Assembly (NCBI GenBank): GCA_947570175.1
Contig: CANOTJ010000006.1
Location: 1-64,000, forward strand
From: an uncultured Mycoplasmatota bacterium
Lineage (GTDB): Bacteria > Bacillota_I > Bacilli_A > RF39 > UBA660
DNA length: 64,000 nt
Direction of reading: 5' to 3'
The notes under the pieces are model-generated. The model was not told the DNA's origin and did no database searches. It saw only the letters and a list, made by a program, of their open reading frames with translations. The position numbers and the translations under genes are program-made. Shown piece after piece: positions 33,007-40,946 of the stretch; position 1 is the stretch's first letter; each line of letters begins with the position of its first letter.

Positions 33007-35163
33007 TTAAACCTCTATTAGGCTAAGAGAAACTTTTTCTTTTTCCTTGTTAATATCTAGCACATAACAATCTACAATATCGCCTGTACTTACAACATCA
33101 CTAGGATTTTTTATAAACTCATTAGACATTTTGGAAATATGGACCAGTCCATCATTATGAAGACCAATATCAATGAATGCACCAAATTCCACTACATTGC
33201 GTACTGTTCCTTGTAATTTCATTCCTACTTTTAAATCCTTAATTTCTAAAACATCACTTTTTAATACTGGTTGTGGCATTTCATCTCTTGGATCACGATT
33301 TGGTTTTTGTAGAGATTTGATAATATCCTCTAATGTATAGATATCCATATTTAGTTCTTTTTGAACTTCTTCTAAATTTAGATTTTCTAATTTTTGTGTT
33401 AAGTTAGATGTCCCAATTTCATAAATATCGCTTCCGATATATTGTAAAAGCTGTAATGTTTTATCATAACTTTCTGGGTGAATATCCGTTTTATCTAATA
33501 TGTTTTCTCCATCTAATACTCTTAAAAATCCAATTGCTTGTTCGTATACTTTGTCACTTAAAATTTTATCCTTTTTAATACTTTCTCTTGATTTAATTTT
33601 TCCATTTGCTTCTCTATAAGCTATAATTTTATCAATATTTCTTTTGGTTAATCCTGAAATATATTTTAAAATAGATGGACTTGCAGTATTGATATTAACT
33701 CCGACTGCATTAACTGCTTTGGATACTACAAAATCTAAAGAGTCCGATAATCTTTTAGCATTTACATCGTGTTGGTATAATCCTACACCAATTCCATCTG
33801 GAGGAATTTTAACTAATTCTGACAATGGATCTTGAAGCCTTCTACCAATACTAACGGCACTTCTTTTTTCCACTTCCAAATCAGGAAATTCTTCGATTGC
33901 GATTTTAGAGGCACTATAAATAGATGCTCCTGCTTCTGAGACAATAACAAATTTACACCTTAATTGATATTCTTGAATCATTTCTGAACAAAATTTTTCA
34001 CTTTCACGAGAAGCGGTTCCATTTCCGATTGCAATAATATCTACATGATATTTTTGAATCAAATTTACAATTGTCTTCTTACATTGTTTTATTTTTTCTT
34101 CTGTTATATGATTTAAAAATGGTTTAATAACTGTAGAGTCTAAATATTTTCCGTTCTTATCAATTACGGCTATTTTACACCCATTGATATATCCTGGATC
34201 AAAAGCGAGAACAATTTGTTCTTTCATTGGTGGTGTGAGAAGTAATGCTTCTAAATTTTTCCCAAAATTATCAATTGCTACCTCTTCTGCTTTTTCGGAT
34301 AGCTCACTTCGAATTTCTCTTTCAATAGAAGGAGCAATTAATCTCTTATAACTATCTAAAATTGCATTCTTAATAATATCTATTACTATTGAATTCTTAT
34401 TTTTAATGATTTTTTCTTCTAAATAAGAAATAATTTTATCTTTATCAATTTCTATACTAACTGTCAATATTTTTTCTTTTTCACCACGATTAAGGGCTAA
34501 AACACGATGGGGTTTGATATATTTTACCGTCTCACTATAATCATAATACATCTCATATATTTTGTTTGGATCTTCTGCTGTTTTTTTCAGTTTAGATGTA
34601 ATCATTCCATTATGATAAGTAAAGTTTCTTACCGATTTACGATAATAAGCATTGTCACTAATCCATTCTGCAATGATATATCCTGCTCCAACAATTGCCT
34701 CTTCTAAAGTTGGAACTTGATCATTTATAAATCTCTTAGTCATTTCTTCTATACTACCATTTACTGGTTGTGCCATAATCATTTTGGCTAGTGGTTCTAA
34801 TCCATTCTTAATAGCCTCTGTTGCCTTTGTTTTTTTCTTTTCTTTAAATGGACGATATAAGTCTTCTACTTCAACTAACTTTTTTGCCTTCATGATTTTA
34901 TCTCTTAAATCATCTGTCATTAGATCTTTTTCTTCAATTAAACGAATAACGTCTTCTTTTCTTTTTAACAAATTCACTTGATACATATATACTTCATGAA
35001 TTGCTCTAATTTGTTCTTCATCAAGTGCTCCTGTTTGTTCCTTTCGATAACGCGCAATAAATGGAATTGTATTTCCTTCTTCTAATAAATTTAAAACAGT
35101 TTCTACCTGTTTTGATTGAACGTTTAAATTTTGACTGATTTCTAATATAATTTCTTGATTCAT
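33007..35163 (-). CDS. tex: Tex-family RNA-binding transcription accessory protein
   Basis: A 718-residue protein of full Tex length. In order: the N-terminal helical Tex region (NVQSKQVETVLNLLEEGNTIPFIARYRKEQTGALDEEQI), a YqgF/RNase H-like domain (VLAFDPGYINGCKIAVID, about 320-440), tandem helix-hairpin-helix (NINTASPSILKYISGLTKRNIDKI, about 495-560), and an S1 RNA-binding domain at the C terminus (KLQGTVRNVVEFGAFIDIG, about 645-718). It binds nucleic acid during transcription; its exact role is still debated. Single gene with a weak terminator near 32970-32998. Confidence 0.95.
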   Translation of the reverse strand: MNQEIILEISQNLNVQSKQVETVLNLLEEGNTIPFIARYRKEQTGALDEEQIRAIHEVYMYQVNLLKRKEDVIRLIEEKDLMTDDLRDKIMKAKKLVEVEDLYRPFKEKKKTKATEAIKNGLEPLAKMIMAQPVNGSIEEMTKRFINDQVPTLEEAIVGAGYIIAEWISDNAYYRKSVRNFTYHNGMITSKLKKTAEDPNKIYEMYYDYSETVKYIKPHRVLALNRGEKEKILTVSIEIDKDKIISYLEEKIIKNKNSIVIDIIKNAILDSYKRLIAPSIEREIRSELSEKAEEVAIDNFGKNLEALLLTPPMKEQIVLAFDPGYINGCKIAVIDKNGKYLDSTVIKPFLNHITEEKIKQCKKTIVNLIQKYHVDIIAIGNGTASRESEKFCSEMIQEYQLRCKFVIVSEAGASIYSASKIAIEEFPDLEVEKRSAVSIGRRLQDPLSELVKIPPDGIGVGLYQHDVNAKRLSDSLDFVVSKAVNAVGVNINTASPSILKYISGLTKRNIDKIIAYREANGKIKSRESIKKDKILSDKVYEQAIGFLRVLDGENILDKTDIHPESYDKTLQLLQYIGSDIYEIGTSNLTQKLENLNLEEVQKELNMDIYTLEDIIKSLQKPNRDPRDEMPQPVLKSDVLEIKDLKVGMKLQGTVRNVVEFGAFIDIGLHNDGLVHISKMSNEFIKNPSDVVSTGDIVDCYVLDINKEKEKVSLSLIEV

Positions 35164-35227
35164 AATTACCTCTATTCTACTTTTTTATTATAATATATTT
35201 TAGGTTTTATTTCAATTAAAATCATTT

Positions 35228-36067
35228 TTACCGTTCTCCAATATTTTCTATAATTTCATATGTTTTATAATTCATTAACTTATTTGATAACTCTTGAAAT
35301 ACGATTTTAGAAACATCTAAATTTCGATTCATAGTGATCAGTTTCTTATTTTTTTCTATTGTTTCCTTATGACCTAGTAATAGTTTTGAATGTCTAGAAT
35401 TGGGATTGTCTAATATAAAATCATGTAGGGTTTCATATTTTAATATTTTGGAAGCTGTAATGTTTCCTATACCAGAAATTCCCTTAATATTATCACTTTT
35501 ATCTCCAACTAATGATTTCAATAAAATGTATTGATTAGACTGAATATTATATTTTTTTATCACTTCTTTTTCGTCATACAATATACTGTTTTTTCCCCTT
35601 GGTACATAAAGAAAAATATTACTACTAATTAATTGTATAAAATCAGAATCTGTAGATACTATTATATATTGATTCTGAGTGCTGAATATGCTCGAAACAA
35701 TCGAAGCAATATAATCATCCGCTTCATCATTTTCAACTTCTATATAAGTGATATCTAAATAATCTAAAGCTTTTTGAATTAAAGAAAGTTGGGAAAAGGG
35801 ATTTTCTTCCTCCCCTATATTGGTGTAATCTAGTCGATTACTTTTATAATCTTTATCAATTTTTAAATTATTATTTCTACTTGTCTCACTATCAAAGATT
35901 ACTACTAATGAATCTGGATTAAATTTATTAACTATCTTTTTCAAACTTCCAATAAATCCGATTAAACCTCTAATTTCTTTACCTTTTGTATTTTTAATGG
36001 ATGATGGTATTCCATAAAACATTCTAAATAATAAATTATGGCCATCAATTAAAACGATTCTTTTCAT
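35228..36067 (-). CDS. 5'-3' exonuclease (PolI N-domain type)
   Basis: A 279-residue stand-alone flap/5'-3' exonuclease. The PIN-like fold begins IVLIDGHNLLFRMFYGIP. Metal-binding acidic residues appear in VVIFDSE, VENDEADDYIASIV and IIVSTDSDFIQLI. The helix-hairpin-helix block is LLKSLVGDKSDNIKGISGIGNITASKIL. It would remove RNA primers and flaps. It is preceded by a promoter and a structured, terminator-ended leader (36170-36084), which suggests transcription attenuation. No polymerase domain is fused, as in several small-genome Firmicutes. Confidence 0.92.
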   Translation of the reverse strand: MKRIVLIDGHNLLFRMFYGIPSSIKNTKGKEIRGLIGFIGSLKKIVNKFNPDSLVVIFDSETSRNNNLKIDKDYKSNRLDYTNIGEEENPFSQLSLIQKALDYLDITYIEVENDEADDYIASIVSSIFSTQNQYIIVSTDSDFIQLISSNIFLYVPRGKNSILYDEKEVIKKYNIQSNQYILLKSLVGDKSDNIKGISGIGNITASKILKYETLHDFILDNPNSRHSKLLLGHKETIEKNKKLITMNRNLDVSKIVFQELSNKLMNYKTYEIIENIGER

Positions 36068-36083
36068 ATCTTATATTCCTTTC

Positions 36084-36118
36084 AAAAAAAAGATAGGTAT
36101 GATTCGATCATACCTATC
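36084..36118 (-). terminator. Strong hairpin terminator between leader and exonuclease gene
   Basis: A perfect 11-base-pair stem, GATAGGTATGA (36092-36102) with TCATACCTATC (36108-36118), followed on the minus strand by eight T, about 15 bases before the gene's ribosome binding site. Confidence 0.8.
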
Positions 36119-36205
36119 TCTAGGGTCAGTTTAAGTAACTGAATATCATTGCATTTAAGCTAACTTTATCTATATATAAAATATCATAAAAAAGACGATT
36201 TGGCA
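36119..36205 (-). ncRNA. Candidate leader RNA or small RNA upstream of the exonuclease gene
   Basis: Promoter TTGCCA (36205-36200), 17 bases, TATTTT (36182-36177). The transcript from about 36170 contains the stem CAGTT-ACTTAA-AACTG and ends in the terminator. No known riboswitch motif is recognised. The rest of the gap up to 36414 shows nothing further. Confidence 0.5.
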
Positions 36206-36414
36206 AGACATTTATATTGAATCAAATTTCGGATTCTTATTATTTTACTTTACTAATACTTTTTATATTAGGTTTACTTATATAAAATTGATTTATCCCT
36301 ACTGATACTGTTAAAAATCATCATAATTCATTTTTTCACTCTTAAATAGACCAATTTGCTGAAAAATAATTTTGTTAAACTCAATCTATCTGGATTACTA
36401 TTATCATAAATAAA

Positions 36415-37116
36415 CTAATAACTTACTTTCTTCCTCTTAGATAAAACATAATCTATTGGATATTTATAGCCACTGAAATTATCTGCTAACCTTTTTACTA
36501 ACTGACTATCCTCTTTAAAACTAAATAATTCGTCTAAAATAATTTCTTTTTGAAATATATCTAAAAACTTACACTTAAAAATTTCTTCCTCATATATTTT
36601 TTTATAAAGTCCAACTAATTCATGGTAATTTACCAAACGGCATGATTTCGGATCCAAATCTTTTCTGTAATAGAATAAATCAGGATCAAGAAGAACAATT
36701 TTTTCATCTGTATAAATCATATTTTCTAGTTTTAAATCAGTCACAATAATGTGTTTATCTGCTAATTGGTCAAAAAGCTTTAAATGCTGTTCCATCATAT
36801 ATAAAGTAAATTCAATTTCTTTTCCTAATATTTCTAACAAATTGTCTTTATATTGTTTCATAAGATAGCCATCTGCTACTATTTTACTGCTAGAATCTTT
36901 ATACAGTAGCTGATAAATTCTAACAAGATAATCTGTTTTTATGGTTTTTAAATCTTTATATATATCTTCTTTTATTCTATTTTTAATTAGGCAGGAATCA
37001 TAATATACTTTGGCACATATTCGTCCATTAAACCCATGAACTTCTGAGCAATGTCCTCCACCAATAATTTCTGTTCCAATTTCCACTTGTTTGTTTTCTT
37101 CATTATATAGAGTCAT
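36415..37116 (-). CDS. Protein-kinase-like protein (tandem copy 2)
   Basis: A 233-residue compact eukaryotic-type kinase fold. It has a Gly-rich loop (EIIGGGHCSEVHGF), an ATP-binding Lys in ICAKVYYD, a catalytic loop HIIVTDLKLENMIYT (HxxxxDLKxxN type) and a metal-binding Asp in KIVLLDPDLFYY, where DPD replaces DFG. The activation segment and C-lobe are very short (about 85 residues after the catalytic loop). It is 13 bases downstream of its paralogue. It could phosphorylate a protein or small molecule; the substrate is unknown. No membrane span. Confidence 0.75.
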   Translation of the reverse strand: MTLYNEENKQVEIGTEIIGGGHCSEVHGFNGRICAKVYYDSCLIKNRIKEDIYKDLKTIKTDYLVRIYQLLYKDSSSKIVADGYLMKQYKDNLLEILGKEIEFTLYMMEQHLKLFDQLADKHIIVTDLKLENMIYTDEKIVLLDPDLFYYRKDLDPKSCRLVNYHELVGLYKKIYEEEIFKCKFLDIFQKEIILDELFSFKEDSQLVKRLADNFSGYKYPIDYVLSKRKKVSY

Positions 37117-37129
37117 ATTATTCTCCTTT

Positions 37130-37834
37130 TCATTTTAGAAAATAATCTATTGGATATTTGTATTTTCTTAATTTACGAGATAAGCGTTTAACCATCTTAC
37201 AATCCCAGTCAAAATCAAATAAATCATTCATTTTTTGATACAAATTTCGTTTACCTTCTAGTGTTGATTCCGCATTAACCATGTTTTCTATTTCAACAAA
37301 ATATATATTTCTTATTAATTGGTAAATCTCGATATAATTGTTTTTTTGACAGTCCTCTATACTAGTATCTGGAAGATATTTGAATAAATCAGGGTCAACA
37401 ATAACGACTTTATTCCCCGTATAAGCTGTATTTTTTCTCGCTAAATCTCCCATTACGATATGTTCTTTTGATAAAATCTTACTTAATTTCATGAATTCTC
37501 CTAAAATATAAAGACTATATTTTGTATGTTTCCATAATATTTTTAACTTCTTTGGGGAATAATATTTCATCAAATATCCTATCAGTTCATCTAGCTGTGG
37601 ATTGTTATATAATAATTGATTCATCTGTACTAAAAATGGGGAATCAATGGATTTTAATATATCATAAACATCTTTCTGTAATCGATTTCTAAGAAACACT
37701 TTACCATAATATATTTTGGCGCATTGATCTACCCCCGCATGGTAAACTATTCCATTCTTTCCTTTACCAATACCATTTTTATCATAATCATCATCAATAT
37801 TCCATTCCTGTCCTTTTTCATCGTATACAATCAT
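37130..37834 (-). CDS. Protein-kinase-like protein (tandem copy 1)
   Basis: About 234 residues, clearly paralogous to the next gene. The Gly loop is GKGKNGIVYHAG, with Lys in QCAKIYYGK. The catalytic loop is HIVMGDLARKNTAYT, in which the usual HRD-type Asp is kept but followed by LARKN, as in aminoglycoside-kinase-like enzymes. The metal site is VVIVDPDLFKYL. The shared ends (KYPIDY near the C terminus) confirm a recent duplication. The start is ATG at 37834 after GCGGTGG. That ribosome binding site lies in the stem of the preceding terminator, so translation may depend on the RNA fold. Confidence 0.75.
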   Translation of the reverse strand: MIVYDEKGQEWNIDDDYDKNGIGKGKNGIVYHAGVDQCAKIYYGKVFLRNRLQKDVYDILKSIDSPFLVQMNQLLYNNPQLDELIGYLMKYYSPKKLKILWKHTKYSLYILGEFMKLSKILSKEHIVMGDLARKNTAYTGNKVVIVDPDLFKYLPDTSIEDCQKNNYIEIYQLIRNIYFVEIENMVNAESTLEGKRNLYQKMNDLFDFDWDCKMVKRLSRKLRKYKYPIDYFLK

Positions 37835-37837
37835 AAA

Positions 37838-37860
37838 ATCCACCGCTTACTGGTGGATTA
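37838..37860 (-). terminator. Hairpin overlapping the kinase ribosome binding site
   Basis: AATCCACC and GGTGGATT form a perfect 8-base-pair stem between the deacetylase and kinase genes, with TTTTAT on the 3' side. It can act as a terminator and also hides the Shine-Dalgarno of the kinase gene. Confidence 0.6.
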
Positions 37861-37891
37861 TTATAATATAATTTTTTCTTTTTGTCTATCA

Positions 37892-39574
37892 TTAACTAAC
37901 CATTTGTATAAATTGTTGCATAGTTGTTGTTTTATGAATTGGATATCTTGGAATTTTATATTTATCGTCACTTCGAGATGCTTTTCGATAACCTCCAATA
38001 AAGGCCATTTTAAATCCCGCTTCTTTTACACCTTGAATAGCAACATCACTATAACTATAAAATGGGAAACAGAAAGAGTTATTGTTATCAACAATGGATA
38101 ATGATTTTTGTAGGTCTTCTATTAATTGTTCTTTTGTTGCGCACACAACTTGTCCTTTTCCACAGGTTCCATATTGATGCATATCATAAGTATGAGATTG
38201 AATATCTAAATAATTAGAACGATAATTATTAGCATCCCACCATCCTGAAATTAAAAATAGCGTTGCATGCATATTGTATTGTTCTAAAATTGGAATTAAT
38301 TTATTTCCATTGTGTTTCCCGGTTCCCATAGCTCCATCATCTACTGTAATTAAAACACTTTTATTAGGAAGCTCTATTTCTCCATACATCCATTTTCTAA
38401 ATTCTTCCATTGTTAATGTTTTATATCCATTATTTTTTAAATAATCTAGTTGTTGCTTAAATATAGTAATATCTAAACAAATATTTTCATTGCATTGTTC
38501 TCCAATGGATGCATCGTAGAAAAAGTGATAATTGAGGACAGGAATTGTTTGACCTTTAACGTTTGCTGTTTGGGTTACTTTTTCTGGAAGAATTTCTTTT
38601 ACTTCTTCTCCGTTTGCCATTTTTTTAAAATTATCTAAAGTGGTTGTTGTTTTAATATTATATCGAGATAATTGATCCTTTTTACTTTCCTTTGTTGTTT
38701 TATTATTGGTATCCTGAAATTTAAAAGGTACGTTTTGGTCTATTGTTTGGATTTTAAATTCTTGACTATTATTCAAGTTTTTTAGAGTATCATTATTAGA
38801 GGTTGTTGTTAATAAAATAGCTTTTTCTTTTAATCGAATTTTTCCCTCTAACCATTTTGTATATTCCTCTAAATTAATTGTATAAAAATTATTTTCTTTT
38901 AAATAATTGAGTTGTTGTTTTAATTGTTCCTCTTGTATACAAGTATCTGTATTACATTTATCTTTCACATCAATTGTTGGATAATGAATAATACTAATAT
39001 AATTAGATTCTTTTTCTTTTGTGTTCTCATGTTTTTTTAGTTCTATCTTTTCCTTTTTAATCTGTAATATTTGGTTTAAATAAATAACATAATAATATTT
39101 ATCATCCATATATTCCAAAGGTAAATCAATGGATTTATTGATGGTTAAAATTTCTTTGTCATTTTGATAAAAAGTTGTCTTTTTCTCAGTTTTAACGTTT
39201 TCATTAAAGACTAAATATTCATTTTTTTCTGGTTCTTTTTCTTTTGTCTTTTTCACATCATCATAATGAATATAAAAATCACTATTTTTCACTTTAAAAT
39301 AAATATCTTCTTTCTTATTAATTTCTTCTTTTTGAAGTTCTAGAAAAAAACCTTTTTTAACAGTTCCAACTTTTTTCTTACTTTTATCATATAAGATTGT
39401 ATCTTTTTTTATCTCTACATAATCACTATAATGATTCTTAATTGTTTGAATCATTTTCTTTTCTTGATTTTTTTGGTATATGAAATAGCAAAGTCCTAAA
39501 ATAATAATCAATACTACTCCACATAAAATCCCCACTATTAACTTGATTTGTTTTTTATCTAATTTCTTTTTCAT
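37892..39574 (-). CDS. Membrane-anchored polysaccharide deacetylase with a duplicated half-domain
   Basis: About 560 residues. The N-terminal membrane span is LIVGILCGVVLIIILGLCYF. Residues about 60-190 contain SH3-like strands. A first half-domain (about 200-280) mirrors the start of the second: YLKENNFYTINLEEYTKWLEGKIRLKEKAILL against YLKNNGYKTLTMEEFRKWMYGEIELPNKSVLI. The second (about 365-560) is a NodB-type deacetylase with the Asp pair in TVDDGAMGTG, the metal His pair in QSHTYDMHQY, and FCFPFYSYSD. It likely deacetylates peptidoglycan or another wall glycan. The first copy lacks the Asp pair (LLTTTS) and is probably structural. Confidence 0.85.
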   Translation of the reverse strand: MKKKLDKKQIKLIVGILCGVVLIIILGLCYFIYQKNQEKKMIQTIKNHYSDYVEIKKDTILYDKSKKKVGTVKKGFFLELQKEEINKKEDIYFKVKNSDFYIHYDDVKKTKEKEPEKNEYLVFNENVKTEKKTTFYQNDKEILTINKSIDLPLEYMDDKYYYVIYLNQILQIKKEKIELKKHENTKEKESNYISIIHYPTIDVKDKCNTDTCIQEEQLKQQLNYLKENNFYTINLEEYTKWLEGKIRLKEKAILLTTTSNNDTLKNLNNSQEFKIQTIDQNVPFKFQDTNNKTTKESKKDQLSRYNIKTTTTLDNFKKMANGEEVKEILPEKVTQTANVKGQTIPVLNYHFFYDASIGEQCNENICLDITIFKQQLDYLKNNGYKTLTMEEFRKWMYGEIELPNKSVLITVDDGAMGTGKHNGNKLIPILEQYNMHATLFLISGWWDANNYRSNYLDIQSHTYDMHQYGTCGKGQVVCATKEQLIEDLQKSLSIVDNNNSFCFPFYSYSDVAIQGVKEAGFKMAFIGGYRKASRSDDKYKIPRYPIHKTTTMQQFIQMVS

Positions 39575-39627
39575 CTTATTTTCTCCCTCGTTTTTAGTAT
39601 ATATCAATTTTTGAACGAAATAAATAC

Positions 39628-40833
39628 TTAATGGTATTTTTTATCTATTTTTGTTTCTATCAAACTTGCTTTTTTTATAATTTTGCTTCCAAATTTTTCT
39701 TTTAATTGGTCGATTGTTTTTTCTACTTTTTCTTCTTGAACTGGATTTATCGTATCAAAGAGAGAGGTTTGAAAATTGATATTCTCCACTAATTTATCTA
39801 AGCGAATTCCAATTAACCGAATGGGATAGCCTTCCCACATCTCTTTTAATATTTCTTTTGCCATATTATAAATTTGAATAGATGTGTTAGTAGAATTATT
39901 TAGTTTTTTCTGATGTGTTTTTCTTCGAAAAAAATTATCTTTTAAAATGACTGCGACTACGTTAGTGTACTTATTTTGTTTTCTAAGTCGTAATGCAACT
40001 AAATCAGAAATAGACATTAAATATTTACATAATTCCTGATAGTCTGTAACATCTTGGGTTAAAGTGATTTCATTACTAATACTAAGTGGATCTGCTTTTG
40101 TGGAAACAACAGGAGTATCATCGATTCCATGTGCAATCTGAACATAATGAAATGCTTGATTTTTAAAATATTTTGAAAGTTCTCTTACATTAAAATTAGC
40201 AAGATCTTCAATTGTTCGAATTCCCAATTGTTCTAGTTTTGGAGCTGTTTTCTTTCCTATTCCAAATAATTCTTTCACTGAGAGAGGAAACATTTTACTT
40301 TTAACTTCTTCTTCATATAAAGTATGTACCCTATCTGGTTTTTCAAAATCGGATGCCATTTTCGCGCATAATTTGTTATTTGCAATTCCAATATTTACTG
40401 TAAAACCTAAAGTTTCCTTGATTTCTTTTTTTAGATGATAGGCAAACTTTACTTCATCTCCATATAATTTCTTTACTTTTCCATAATCTAAGTAACATTC
40501 ATCAATAGAGGCTACTTCAATATCTGGGGAATATTTACTAAGGAGTTCAAATAATTTTTTAGACATTTGAGTATAAAAATTATAATTGGGAGGATAAGTT
40601 TTTAATACTCTACATTTTTTTCTAGCACTATATAAGGTTTCTGATGTATAAATTCCAAGTTTCTTAGCTGGAGTTGATTTTGCAAGAACAACTCCACTTC
40701 TTTTTTGTTCATCTCCTCCAATTACAGCATAACTATTTCGGATATCATATCCATACCCTTTGTTTAATAAGTCGATGGCACTCCAAGATAAGAAGGCATT
40801 ATTAACATCTATATGCATAATGATTCTTTTCAT
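39628..40833 (-). CDS. dinB: DNA polymerase IV (Y family)
   Basis: A 401-residue translesion polymerase. The catalytic Asp sits in MHIDVNNAFLSW (residues 7-18) and the second acidic pair in ASIDECYLDYG. It has KKLGIYTSETLYSARKKC in the fingers, thumb helix-hairpin-helix LFGIGKKTAPKLEQLGIRTIEDL, and a C-terminal little-finger domain. It lacks an obvious beta-clamp motif at the very end, although QTSLFD near residue 367 fits the clamp-binding consensus QxxLF. Bypasses damaged bases and is error-prone. Single gene. Confidence 0.95.
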   Translation of the reverse strand: MKRIIMHIDVNNAFLSWSAIDLLNKGYGYDIRNSYAVIGGDEQKRSGVVLAKSTPAKKLGIYTSETLYSARKKCRVLKTYPPNYNFYTQMSKKLFELLSKYSPDIEVASIDECYLDYGKVKKLYGDEVKFAYHLKKEIKETLGFTVNIGIANNKLCAKMASDFEKPDRVHTLYEEEVKSKMFPLSVKELFGIGKKTAPKLEQLGIRTIEDLANFNVRELSKYFKNQAFHYVQIAHGIDDTPVVSTKADPLSISNEITLTQDVTDYQELCKYLMSISDLVALRLRKQNKYTNVVAVILKDNFFRRKTHQKKLNNSTNTSIQIYNMAKEILKEMWEGYPIRLIGIRLDKLVENINFQTSLFDTINPVQEEKVEKTIDQLKEKFGSKIIKKASLIETKIDKKYH

Positions 40834-40898
40834 GCTATCACCTCTAGCATTATTTTACCACAAACATTTGTTCTTTTAAAGAGTTTGTCAAAAAGAAA

Positions 40899-40922
40899 AG
40901 CCAATCTATCGATTGAGCTTAT
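40899..40922 (-). terminator. Terminator of the Cys-rich repeat protein gene
   Basis: On the minus strand AGCTCAATC and GATTGGCT form an imperfect stem around a short loop, followed by TTTCTTTTT. Confidence 0.55.
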
Positions 40923-40946
40923 TAAATTATTTTACAATTCCTCAGA

